Source: Chitinophagales bacterium
Lineage (GTDB): Bacteria > Bacteroidota > Bacteroidia > Chitinophagales > UBA10324
Length of the DNA stretch: 64,000 nucleotides
Direction: 5' to 3'
Assembly (NCBI GenBank): GCA_013816805.1
Contig: JACDDS010000001.1
Span: forward strand, 353,150 to 417,149
The notes beneath the pieces were generated by a model. It worked only from the letters and a program-made list of their open reading frames with translations, did not search any database and was not told the DNA's origin. Made by a program: the position numbers and the translations under genes. Shown here in pieces: positions 1 through 8,180 of this stretch (position 1 is its first letter; each line of letters starts with the position of its first letter).

Positions 1-311
1 AAAGATAGCGGAACGGTATTGGCTGCCTATATCAGGACCCTGCCTGTTTTTTTGTGCAGGATTATGTGTTTCAAAAAAAAGTTTTACTAATTCTTCGTAT
101 GATGTGAATGAAGGATCGAAAGTTATCTCCACTGCTTCTGCGTGACCAGTATTGCCTGAACATACTTCATAGTATGTTGCGTTGTCTAAATGTCCTCCGG
201 TATAACCTACTGTTGTTTCAACCACTCCTTTTGCTTTTGAAAATAATATCCAGTTCCCCAAAAGCAACCTGATGCAAAAATTGCGCGTTCCGTTTTTACT
301 GCTGTTGTCAT
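1..311 (-). pseudogene. msrA: Peptide-methionine (S)-S-oxide reductase MsrA, partial and frameshifted
   Basis: The minus-strand reading starts at 311 and contains the MsrA active-site motif GCFWG within the first 20 codons. It then leaves frame and stops. In the adjacent frame the protein continues as [19 protein letters not shown], then [12 protein letters not shown] and DIGSQYRS, which is classic MsrA sequence running off the window at base 1. Adding one G to the GGGG run near 258-262 restores one reading frame of the expected length. MsrA reduces the S epimer of methionine sulfoxide in proteins using thioredoxin. Its ATG overlaps the msrB stop (ATGA, 308-311), so the pair is probably translationally coupled. 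No signal peptide is seen, so it should be cytoplasmic. The lesion may be a sequencing error. Confidence 0.85.
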
Positions 312-673
312 TTTATTTCGGGTATAAATTTTAGTGAAATGGAATTAACGCAATGTCTTGTGTTTTTTGGCGTAAATCTTTCGCCTTCAAAAACGTGGCC
401 TAAGTGTGCCTCGCATGTTGCGCAAACTATTTCTGTTCTGCTTCCATCGGCATCGGGCAAATGTTTTACTGCCCCTTTTATTTCATCATCAAAGCTGGGC
501 CATCCGCAGTGCGAATCAAACTTATCATCAGAGCGATAGAGTGGAGTATTGCATCTGCGGCATACATAATTGCCGGCTTGCTTATTGTCATTGTATTCAC
601 CGGTTCCGGGCCGTTCGGTTCCTTTATGAACGATTACTTTTTCTTCTTCTGGTGTTAATTCATTGAATTGCAT
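308..673 (-). CDS. msrB: Peptide-methionine (R)-S-oxide reductase MsrB
   Basis: This 121-aa protein is a complete MsrB. It has the two zinc-binding CxxC pairs (CRRC at 38-41, CATC at 84-87), the GWPSF motif after Cys56, and the catalytic cysteine Cys108 in RHCVNSISL. It reduces R-methionine sulfoxide, complementing MsrA, with which it overlaps by 4 bp. There is no signal peptide, so it should act in the cytoplasm. It is the first intact member of the minus-strand stress-like gene block that runs from 11,154 to 1. A truncated paralogue of its N-terminal 46 residues lies at 4,752-4,959. Confidence 0.95.
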   Translation of the reverse strand: MQFNELTPEEEKVIVHKGTERPGTGEYNDNKQAGNYVCRRCNTPLYRSDDKFDSHCGWPSFDDEIKGAVKHLPDADGSRTEIVCATCEAHLGHVFEGERFTPKNTRHCVNSISLKFIPEIK

Positions 674-701
674 TAATGTGTTTTCTTAAATATTGTGTGA
701 T

Positions 702-2357
702 TTATTTTAATGAACTCACTTGTTTATTGCCGTTGCCGGTATCAAGACCTTTTAAAAATTCGATTACATCGTTTCTTTCTTTTTCATGTTCAAAATAGAA
801 GGCATGGGGTGCATCTTTTCCTCTGTCGGGATTTAATAATTCGTCTAAGCTTTTAACCGAGCCGTTATGCAGAAACATGGTTGTGCGGTTAAGGTCGAGC
901 AGCAGGGGCAGGGCAACACCGCGCGGTTCACCGTGGTCACTTGCGTCCACTATTATCATTTTATCATCATAATCACCGGGTGAGTTTATCACTTCACTTT
1001 CCTTAGGATCTCCGCGCTTGATATCGGTTTGAACGGGGGCATACCCCTTCCACACTGTTTTTAAATCTATGAGTTTGGCATCAACCGCTATACCCTGATT
1101 TACGTTGTGGCAACTTGTACAATTAGAGCGGAACAACTCGCGACCGCGCGATGCCATTTCGGAATTAACTTTTTTTCCTGCCGGTGCCTGCAGGGAGAAA
1201 ATATAAGCAGTCATATCTTTCAGCTTTTGATTGTCCACTCTTCTGCCCACAGCGTTATGCGGTTCACCGGGCTTACCAGCCATGTCTGCATTCACAAAAG
1301 GGTATCCTTTAACACCGGTTTCTGCAAGAATCTTTTTATAGTTATCATGAATCTTAACTCCGGCTGCGCCTGCTCTCATATACAAAAACTCACGTCCTTC
1401 ATCTGTTGCAATCGTGCTCATGTCTAAATTAGAAGTATAAGATGAATTGGCGATATCTTCTGCCAGCGCATTTTGTCCTGAAGAGCTGTATGGAGCAGCA
1501 AGGTCTTGCCGGAAAAGAGGAACATTCTTAACGGGATTACCAATGCCATCCTGGGTTTCGTCAAACGTGCCCACAGGATAATTATCTATATTGGTTAGGT
1601 AAGCATCCACTTCAGCCTCAGTTGAATTTACCTCAATGCCTTTCGCAGCTCTACCAACAGTTTTGCCATCCATGCTTAATTGCAGGTTGGCATAATAAGC
1701 TCTTGAATTAGCAGCAGTGGCTAATAGTTTTCCTACATTGAGCGTGAGCGGAGCAAGCCCGTCCATGCGTTTGCCTGCACTTCCTCCATCAGGCATATTA
1801 AAAGCTGAAGCATCGGTAACGGTGTGGCATAATGCACAACTCAAACCTACCATATCGCCTTTGGTTATATCTAACTTATTATCCTTGTTGCTGTCTTTTG
1901 CCACCATGCCAATAATTGCATTTGTGTTGATGAGCATTGCTGTTGTTTTCGGATTATTAAGAAGCGGTGCATTTTGCATTGACAGGTCAGTTTTAAATTC
2001 TGTTTCCAACGCTTTTCTAAGAGTCGGCTCCACTGCTTCCATATCTATATGCACACCCAATTCCAACAGCATTTTCGGAGTTACTTTTTTCTCTTCCATT
2101 CCCTGCTGCATGCGCATGGCATTAAACCAAAACGCTTCGTTGCCGAAAGTTTCAAACCGGAACACTTCGCGACCTCTGGCGGCATCACCTAAAGGTTGAG
2201 GTTCCGGTTGCTGCGCATTGGCTGGACCATCGCTAACCATGGCTGTCTCTTTTGATTTTTTGTTGCCGGAAGAATTGCAGGAGTTCAGAAACAAATTTGT
2301 TCCTATTGCCAGTACGCATACAGAAAATATTCCAAGCGCTATCTTATGGTGAATCAT
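702..2357 (-). CDS. Di-haem cytochrome c peroxidase/MauG-like lipoprotein
   Basis: The 551-aa protein begins with a hydrophobic signal ending at a lipobox-like Cys27, so it is probably a lipoprotein outside the cytoplasm. Two c-type haem sites are visible, CALCH at 174-178 and CTSCH at 413-417. The C-terminal part (TTMFLHNGS, then a closing helix around EFLKGL) resembles di-haem cytochrome c peroxidases and MauG/RoxA-like proteins. Such proteins reduce peroxide or carry out oxidative chemistry with electrons from small cytochromes. The spacing between haem sites (about 240 residues) is longer than in classical bacterial peroxidases. The substrate cannot be read from the sequence. It lies 28 bp upstream of msrB on the same strand, which fits an oxidant-related role. 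Confidence 0.75.
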   Translation of the reverse strand: MIHHKIALGIFSVCVLAIGTNLFLNSCNSSGNKKSKETAMVSDGPANAQQPEPQPLGDAARGREVFRFETFGNEAFWFNAMRMQQGMEEKKVTPKMLLELGVHIDMEAVEPTLRKALETEFKTDLSMQNAPLLNNPKTTAMLINTNAIIGMVAKDSNKDNKLDITKGDMVGLSCALCHTVTDASAFNMPDGGSAGKRMDGLAPLTLNVGKLLATAANSRAYYANLQLSMDGKTVGRAAKGIEVNSTEAEVDAYLTNIDNYPVGTFDETQDGIGNPVKNVPLFRQDLAAPYSSSGQNALAEDIANSSYTSNLDMSTIATDEGREFLYMRAGAAGVKIHDNYKKILAETGVKGYPFVNADMAGKPGEPHNAVGRRVDNQKLKDMTAYIFSLQAPAGKKVNSEMASRGRELFRSNCTSCHNVNQGIAVDAKLIDLKTVWKGYAPVQTDIKRGDPKESEVINSPGDYDDKMIIVDASDHGEPRGVALPLLLDLNRTTMFLHNGSVKSLDELLNPDRGKDAPHAFYFEHEKERNDVIEFLKGLDTGNGNKQVSSLK

Positions 2358-2455
2358 ATTAAGAGTGTTTTAGAATTACGTTGCTACTATGCCTGATAGA
2401 ATTATTCTTGTGGTAGTTGTAATGTTGTTTTATTTTGTTTAATAAAAATTTAAAA

Positions 2456-2487
2456 CCGGAAGCGCAAAATGAATGCTGTGCTTCCGG
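2456..2487 (-). terminator. Rho-independent terminator
   Basis: Perfect 8-bp inverted repeat CCGGAAGC/GCTTCCGG (2456-2463 and 2480-2487). Read on the minus strand it is followed by TTTTAAATTTTT, so it would end transcription coming from the genes at 2,496-4,597 before the cytochrome gene. Confidence 0.7.
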
Positions 2488-2495
2488 CTTATTAT

Positions 2496-2648
2496 TTACT
2501 TTTTTATGCTGCCCGTTTCCATCATTTCTGCTTTCCTTTTCTCACTCATTTTTGTAGCTTTCATCATGTCGTCCTCTGTTATAATTGAAGATGGTTTATC
2601 TGCATAGGCCGTGTTTCCGCTCGCAGCACCAAATTGCAATTTCTGCAT
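2496..2648 (-). CDS. Small Met-rich protein or remnant, 50 aa
   Basis: A 50-codon minus-strand ORF, 24 bp downstream of the propeller gene stop and just before a terminator. The product has no signal peptide. Its second half (DDMMKATKMSEKRKAEMM) is rich in Met and Lys and resembles the tail at 4,752-4,820 (MMKAKKMNEMMKKEMM). The open frame extends upstream of the ATG without a stop for about eight codons, so it may be the end of a decayed longer gene. I do not recognise a family. It could be a real small protein of the Met-rich cluster or a relic. Confidence 0.4.
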   Translation of the reverse strand: MQKLQFGAASGNTAYADKPSSIITEDDMMKATKMSEKRKAEMMETGSIKK

Positions 2649-2671
2649 ATTGGCAGGCTTGCCACAATTTA

Positions 2672-4597
2672 TTAATGAACAACTATCAGTTTGCGCATGG
2701 ACGCTCCTTTTTCAGTAATGGACCTTACCATATAGATCCCTGATGCCAATACACTGGTCGGGATAATATAGGTAGACGTTCCAACGCCACGCTTCCCATT
2801 ATAAAGATTCTTCACTATCCTTCCACACTCATCGAGAAGGGTCAAGGTCACTTCCGAAGGAGAGTCCATGTTAAGATTAATTGTGGCTTCGGTATTTGCC
2901 GGGCTTGGCATAAGTTGGCTCAGCTGATTTTTATTTTCGGCAGAGAGCTCATCGATGCCAACGCTTAACGTGGTCACCATCCACACTTTACCGGTATTCG
3001 ATTCGTAGATATCAAGCCCGGGTTCCAATACACCAAGGTCAACGATCAACAAAGTATCCCCCATAAAAATAGTGGAGACCGGTTTGTTCATTTTTTCCGG
3101 CACGAAAAGTTCATCTGCGGTAGAACCTGAATTTACAACAAAGTCTGATTTCTCACCAGTGATATGGTCAAAACGTGAGACCTTATAACCGGTAAACGTA
3201 AATGCACCTGTTTGCGGTGCAAAAGATCCAGACTCGGTAACAAACAAATTGTTTTCGAACCCGAATTGAGCACTGGTGGACGGGGCAAAACCAGTTACAG
3301 AAACGAACTGTCCCACTGTCGCAAAAGCATCCTTGACATTAAGGGAATTGGCGAAGCTTTGTGCGAACAAGGGCTCTGCACAATCAGTAGAATCTAAAAC
3401 TGGTGAATTGCAGAACATGGCATCTGCTACACTCAAAGGCTCCTTGGTTACCGGATCGTGAAAATAATCAGGCCATCCGAAAAACTCCACATCACCACCT
3501 ACCGTAATCTCAAACATATCGTCATAGTCATTGCTGATGGGGCGGTTTCCTTGAATTACGTAAGTATCAGGGTTAAGTGGGTCATTAGGATCACCGGCCT
3601 GTCCACGTATATCCGACCCATTATTGGAAATGAACAATCGACTGGAGTCACTTGCGTCAAATGCAATTCCGAAGGGATTCCTAAACCCCCAACATTCGAG
3701 TACAAGTGAACCCGCTACATCAGCAGCCGATGGATTGAAAGAATATACTGAACCTACACCAGCGATTATCCCATCCTGAGGATTGGTTGGTGTAGCCGCG
3801 GCAACCACATACTCGCTTGTTTCTTCACCCGTATCAAATGCACGGTATGCTGCAGTTACTGCGTTTGAATCTGGATCTAAAGAAGTTGGTACGAGGGCTG
3901 TAAAGCCATTGGGTGCGAAGGTGATGTCCACAGGCGCTATGTCCCTAAAGCCAGGCGCATCTTCTACCCATTTAGGTACGTTGTCCGCACCAACCACACC
4001 TGAATTAGTGGCTGAACCAATGCTTACATATCCTCTTCCGTTCGGTGCGAAAGCGATGGTATTAGTTTGGTGGTCACCAGCAGAAGGTAAATTTGCAATT
4101 ACCGTTTGAAATGTGCCTGCCGGATCCGCCGGATCAAAATGAGAAACAGCACCGAGAAGCCAGTCATTGGCACCCACTTGCCTGTGGGAGATCCAAATTA
4201 GACCATCTTTAAAAGTAATGTCTGTAAAAGGAGGCATTAGCATACCGGGAGGTAGCATGGCGGGGGTTAAAATAACGGTCGCCATGCCGGGCGTAGCTCC
4301 GTTGAGCGTTACTTCCTTAACTGTTGGATCAACACCCGGAAAACCCGCCTCGGTAACCCAAATTTTACCGTTTCCAACGGTAATATTACTGGGATAATTT
4401 AGCCCGTCAATTCCGAGCTCGATGTTATAACCTTGTGAGATCATAACACCGGGTACATTGTCGTCCGGGACTAAATTTTGCGAAATGCCTAATAAGGGTA
4501 GGAGCATAAATGCAGCCGCCATATTAATAAATATTGCGTATTTTTTTTTCATTGCTATTGCTATTGCAAATGCGGTTAAGTAGATTATTTTTTTCAT
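2672..4597 (-). CDS. T9SS-exported glucose/sorbosone dehydrogenase-like propeller protein
   Basis: 641 aa. The likely start is Met16 (4,552), which gives a clean signal peptide ending near LLGISQ; the upstream ATG would add a second MKK-type leader. The body is a six-bladed-propeller-type protein. GFRNPFGIAFD, FISNNGSDIRG and GDVEFFGWPDYFHDP match the pattern of PQQ-type soluble glucose/sorbosone dehydrogenases, although catalytic residues cannot be confirmed by eye. The last ~85 residues (SQLMPSPANTEATI, GRIVKN, GIYMVRS, ending KLIVVH) form a T9SS type A sorting domain, so the protein should be exported to the cell surface or medium. A family such as ScyD/ScyE is an alternative label. Confidence 0.7.
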   Translation of the reverse strand: MKKIIYLTAFAIAIAMKKKYAIFINMAAAFMLLPLLGISQNLVPDDNVPGVMISQGYNIELGIDGLNYPSNITVGNGKIWVTEAGFPGVDPTVKEVTLNGATPGMATVILTPAMLPPGMLMPPFTDITFKDGLIWISHRQVGANDWLLGAVSHFDPADPAGTFQTVIANLPSAGDHQTNTIAFAPNGRGYVSIGSATNSGVVGADNVPKWVEDAPGFRDIAPVDITFAPNGFTALVPTSLDPDSNAVTAAYRAFDTGEETSEYVVAAATPTNPQDGIIAGVGSVYSFNPSAADVAGSLVLECWGFRNPFGIAFDASDSSRLFISNNGSDIRGQAGDPNDPLNPDTYVIQGNRPISNDYDDMFEITVGGDVEFFGWPDYFHDPVTKEPLSVADAMFCNSPVLDSTDCAEPLFAQSFANSLNVKDAFATVGQFVSVTGFAPSTSAQFGFENNLFVTESGSFAPQTGAFTFTGYKVSRFDHITGEKSDFVVNSGSTADELFVPEKMNKPVSTIFMGDTLLIVDLGVLEPGLDIYESNTGKVWMVTTLSVGIDELSAENKNQLSQLMPSPANTEATINLNMDSPSEVTLTLLDECGRIVKNLYNGKRGVGTSTYIIPTSVLASGIYMVRSITEKGASMRKLIVVH

Positions 4598-4751
4598 TTT
4601 ATTTTTTTAAATTGTTAGAAATAATTTTGGTTATTTTTTTTAGGAAGAAATTGCAATGGTGCTAATTCGCTACTAAATGCGGTAATTGATTTTTTTGATT
4701 TTCAACTATTTTATTTTTGCTAAAAACATTTTAATAGATTTTAGTTTTAGT

Positions 4752-4959
4752 TTAGTTTTTCCCCATGTCTTTCATCATTTCTTTTTTCATCATTTCATTC
4801 ATTTTTTTTGCTTTCATCATGATATAGGGGTGTATTGCAGCGACGGCAGACATACGTTCCGTTTTCTTTGATATTGTTGTACTCACCCGTGAAAGGCTGC
4901 TCTGTTCCTTTCCGAACAATTACTCTTTCTTCTTCTGGCGTTAATTTATTGTATTCCAT
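4752..4959 (-). pseudogene. Truncated msrB paralogue joined to a Met-rich tail
   Basis: From 4,959 the minus strand encodes an MsrB N-terminus of 46 residues (LTPEEERVIVRKGTEQP, then [12 protein letters not shown]) closely matching the intact MsrB at 308-673. After the first CxxC zinc pair the similarity stops; the frame ends eight codons later at 4,795. A second frame starting with ATG at 4,820 overlaps and encodes a 22-aa Met/Lys-rich peptide ending at 4,752. The catalytic half of MsrB is missing, so no reductase activity is expected. This looks like a recombination scar between an msrB copy and a Met-rich gene related to the ORF at 2,496-2,648. Confidence 0.7.
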
Positions 4960-4999
4960 TTTACGTTCTTCAGATTTAACTGTGTTACATTTTTAAAAT

Positions 5000-5488
5000 T
5001 CAAACGAGTTTATTATTTATGTTAGCAGCCATTAAAGCTTCACCTGCTGTCCACACTGCAGCGCCCAGCAGCAGAATGTCTTTTGCCAGAAACTGACCCG
5101 GATTGGGCGAAAGAAAAGGAAACCCATAATCAGGCTGCCATACACCGGGAGTTGATAACAAAAAAGTTAGTGTAATAAGAAACATAATAATAGCACCCAT
5201 GCTGCCAATGGCTGACAGCTTCGGCGCGAACCGTCTGGTAGCAATTAAAATTCCCAATGTAATTTCAATCACGCCCAGCAGTGCAGAGAAGCTCTGCACA
5301 CTCATTGAGTTGGAAAGCCACGACAAAAGCGGGCTGTTTGAAGCCAGCCCATTAACACCTTCAGCCTCGTAGGCGGTGAACTTTAACATGCCTACCCATA
5401 GCAAAACAATTACAAGACCGTAACGAAGAACATCAGTTCCAAGCCGTTCAAGTTTTGCTCCCCTCTCACTGGGAATTATTGTTGTCAT
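5000..5488 (-). CDS. DUF417 (RclC/YkgB-like) inner-membrane protein
   Basis: The protein has about four membrane segments and family motifs: RYGLVIVLLWVGMLKFTAYE, NSPLLSW, GVIEITLGILIA, TTxGVWQPDYGFPFLS-type, GQFLAKDILLLG. I chose the ATG at 5,488 (MTTIIPSERG). The longer frame to 5,569 would overlap the upstream lipoprotein gene and adds residues outside the family. The E. coli homologue RclC belongs to the reactive-chlorine resistance operon and protects against hypochlorous acid. The biochemical role of the family is not settled. Its position among msr genes and Met-rich proteins agrees with an oxidant-stress role. Confidence 0.85.
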   Translation of the reverse strand: MTTIIPSERGAKLERLGTDVLRYGLVIVLLWVGMLKFTAYEAEGVNGLASNSPLLSWLSNSMSVQSFSALLGVIEITLGILIATRRFAPKLSAIGSMGAIIMFLITLTFLLSTPGVWQPDYGFPFLSPNPGQFLAKDILLLGAAVWTAGEALMAANINNKLV

Positions 5489-5540
5489 GATTATTTTTTT
5501 ATTTAAAACTTTTATGAGGGTTGGGATTGTATATGGGTGG

Positions 5541-6698
5541 TTAACGGGCATCGTCAGGTACAAAAACAATTGGACAATTAATTATTATGCCAGGTCCGCC
5601 AGCAGGGCCCGCAACGTTAATACCTCCAAGAGATGCATTTCGCACACCCATGCCTCCCGGTAGTAAAAAACCGTCAGCATAAAGCTCAATAATATTAATA
5701 GGTGCAATTATTTCGTGTTTATCGGTTTTAACTCTGGTTTGCATTCCTGCTGCAATTGCTGAATCGGTCCACATTACCGGTGTTGCGTCCCAAAAAGGGC
5801 TGTAAGCAGCGGCATCACAAAAAGCACTGGGATCACTTGCATCCTGACACCCTGCCTGTTCCTGAAAAATGTTCAGCGGATCACCTTCTCCCGCTACGGC
5901 TGAACGAAGACCCTGGCGGTTTGGATTGTCAACACCCATTGGGCCATTAATCACCGGGATTATAGCTTCACGTGCTGACCGAAAGGATTTGTCATCACCG
6001 GGATTGGGCGCTGCATTCATATTGGGCGCAAAGGTGTTATCTTCAAGGGCTGCAAGGTCATTATCAGATGTTTCCGTGCTGGTATACAAAATCGAGAAAC
6101 CTTCATAAAATCCTTTCGTAAGCTGTATTTTAACGGTCATGTTTACCTTATCCATGCTTATCACTTTATCATGAACTCCTGTACTGTTTGCTATGTGAGC
6201 AGCATCGTATAATATTTTTCCATCAAACGTAACGAGAGGGCTGTAAGCAGCATCTCCAACAGAACCTGGTTCAGAAGCAGGATCAAGAGGAAACAAGTCA
6301 GGACCGGGCACTAATTTATTAACTGGTGAAAAATCTACATTACCGGCAAATTTTAGTATGGGAAAATCATGTGGGTTTTTTGCTCCGCCGGTTACTACTG
6401 TTGCTGTTTGCACCGCCACGGTACCCATAGCATGTATTAGTTTCGGAGACCAGTTTAATCCAAGCTCAATAGCTTTATCTACGTCGTTAGATTCTGTAAT
6501 GACGTAAAAAACATCACCCCCGTTTGCATCTTGTCCGCGATACATTGGAAAAACGCCGGTGGCATTTATAGTATCTATTTCAGTGACACTTGCCATATTG
6601 TTCGGGGTACTCTTTAACTCGTTGTCGGAAATCAACGAATCTTTTTTGCAGCTTACGATTATAATCGTTAAGGCGACAAGGAATATTAATTTTTTCAT
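5541..6698 (-). CDS. Conserved lipoprotein of unknown function
   Basis: 385 aa with a short lipoprotein signal ending at Cys17 (LTIIIVSCKKD), typical of Bacteroidetes surface or periplasmic lipoproteins. The mature part includes GVFPMYRGQDANGGDVFYV, a segment naming ready-to-fold beta structure (FDGKILYDAAHIANS), and a cysteine pair in the stretch QAGCQDASDPSAFCDAA. I do not recognise the family. The gene ends 53 bp before the chosen start of the DUF417 gene on the same strand and is probably cotranscribed with it. A role in the same stress response is only inferred from position. Confidence 0.6.
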   Translation of the reverse strand: MKKLIFLVALTIIIVSCKKDSLISDNELKSTPNNMASVTEIDTINATGVFPMYRGQDANGGDVFYVITESNDVDKAIELGLNWSPKLIHAMGTVAVQTATVVTGGAKNPHDFPILKFAGNVDFSPVNKLVPGPDLFPLDPASEPGSVGDAAYSPLVTFDGKILYDAAHIANSTGVHDKVISMDKVNMTVKIQLTKGFYEGFSILYTSTETSDNDLAALEDNTFAPNMNAAPNPGDDKSFRSAREAIIPVINGPMGVDNPNRQGLRSAVAGEGDPLNIFQEQAGCQDASDPSAFCDAAAYSPFWDATPVMWTDSAIAAGMQTRVKTDKHEIIAPINIIELYADGFLLPGGMGVRNASLGGINVAGPAGGPGIIINCPIVFVPDDAR

Positions 6699-6764
6699 GA
6701 ATTATATTTTAAAATGTTAGAAATACTTTTGAGCTATTTAAAAATTGTGTTAGGCAAAATCCCA

Positions 6765-7892
6765 CTAAGAATTGTCTTTCAATTTCTTTGCCTGATCAAG
6801 ATGCATGGCTACATGCTGGCGGGTATCGGTTATATGTTGTTTTAATGCCTCATTCTTTGCTGTTTTTAAAAGTTGATTATCTATCATGTCCAATGCTTCT
6901 GTATGACCTTTAATCATAGCATCTAAATATGCTGTTTCAAAGTCTTTGCCATCCAATGGAATTAATGTCGCTAATTCACCTGCTCCTTTTTTCATTACAG
7001 CATCCACTGCTTTTGTAATGCTTGGGGTTGTGTTAATGCTCTGACCCAGTTGTGCGGTCTTCATCATATTAGCGCCATGCTCAGTTTGCAGCATTTTTGC
7101 ATAGTCCATTACAGGCCCGCTTATTTTCTTTTTCTGGGCTTCTGCCGCAGCTAATATTTCGTTTACGTTTACGGCATTTACAAAGGCAAGTACCTCCGCA
7201 TCGGTGCCTTCTGTGTTAGGTACATCACGCATAGCAGCACCAGGAATAATAGGCTTGTCAGGGAAAAGCACATTATCCGTTGGGGGTGTAAACTGAAGCT
7301 GATCTACATAAGCGGGATGCTTGCCACCAAAATCAGCGACAACATTTTCACCAAAGGCCTGGCGTGCCTGCGCAACCGTTTTTGTTCCGTTGATGATGTC
7401 GCGGGCAAGGTTAAGGGTAAGAACATTGTGTCCTTCCAAATCGCAACGGGCCGACATTTCGCCTTGTGTTTTATTGATAGTCATACTGGCATCAAAAGCC
7501 ACCAGGTCATCAATTTTATCAATGGGCACATTGTAAGAAACGGTGTTTTCCAGAAAGTCCATGTGCGGCGCAGGAAAATCGTGTGGAATTTCTTTTTTGG
7601 TTACCATGATGCGCTTGTACGGACCAGCGTTATGCCATATAATTGCTTCGGATGAAACCTCTGCCGGCGCTCCGTATTTGGCGGTCATTTCTTTTACAGC
7701 AAGCCTGGGTCGCTCCGGCCAGTCCGAAACATCTACAGCATCTTTTTTGCCGTTCATAGCAGCGTTATTTTGCTGGTTATTCACCGTGTCCTTATCCGTC
7801 ATCTTATGGTCCGATGCGGAAGGATTACAGCTTGCCAGAATACTTAATCCTGCAAGGATTGTTAGCGCAATAGTTTTATTAATTGTTTTCAT
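6765..7892 (-). CDS. Lipoprotein: uncharacterised domain fused to DUF4142
   Basis: 375 aa with a lipoprotein signal ending at Cys22 (GLSILASCNPS). Residues about 57-205 form a domain that is clearly homologous to the secreted protein at 10,531-11,154: both have W/EA-type starts, KEIPHDFPAPHMDFL versus KEVAHNFPVTHMDVM, and TQGEMSARCDLE versus TQGELSARCDKE. Residues about 225-372 are a DUF4142 helical, ferritin-like domain (DYAKMLQTEHGANM; GHTEALDMIDNQLL; HVAMHLDQAKKL). DUF4142 proteins are exported and function is not established, though they are often stress-associated. A fusion of the two is unusual and ties the first domain to the same process. Confidence 0.75.
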   Translation of the reverse strand: MKTINKTIALTILAGLSILASCNPSASDHKMTDKDTVNNQQNNAAMNGKKDAVDVSDWPERPRLAVKEMTAKYGAPAEVSSEAIIWHNAGPYKRIMVTKKEIPHDFPAPHMDFLENTVSYNVPIDKIDDLVAFDASMTINKTQGEMSARCDLEGHNVLTLNLARDIINGTKTVAQARQAFGENVVADFGGKHPAYVDQLQFTPPTDNVLFPDKPIIPGAAMRDVPNTEGTDAEVLAFVNAVNVNEILAAAEAQKKKISGPVMDYAKMLQTEHGANMMKTAQLGQSINTTPSITKAVDAVMKKGAGELATLIPLDGKDFETAYLDAMIKGHTEALDMIDNQLLKTAKNEALKQHITDTRQHVAMHLDQAKKLKDNS

Positions 7893-8180
7893 TTTTATAT
7901 GTAATTGGATTCTTAAAAAAGTAAAGAAGGTAGTTGCTGAATAATATTGTAAGAAAAATTTATAGTGTTACGAATGGTTAATCCAGGATGTTCATCTTAT
8001 TAAGGCAGCAAAGAAACCACAATGGCGCTAAAGAGTTATCACAAAAGCATCACGATTTTATGCTTTTTATTAAGATCAATTAAGGTTCATGCTAATAAAT
8101 TAATAACGAGCTACCTTATCACCGATACGCTCTATTGTTAAATATATTTTTAAATCTATGGAGTAATTTTCAGCCAAAAA

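Noticed and set aside
1717..2199. Long plus-strand ORF opposite the cytochrome gene
   Set aside because: It is a shadow of the clear cytochrome reading frame; no family features and poor codon pattern.
5489..5569. Upstream extension of the DUF417 gene
   Set aside because: The extra 27 residues overlap the preceding gene and do not look like DUF417; the ATG at 5,488 is preferred.
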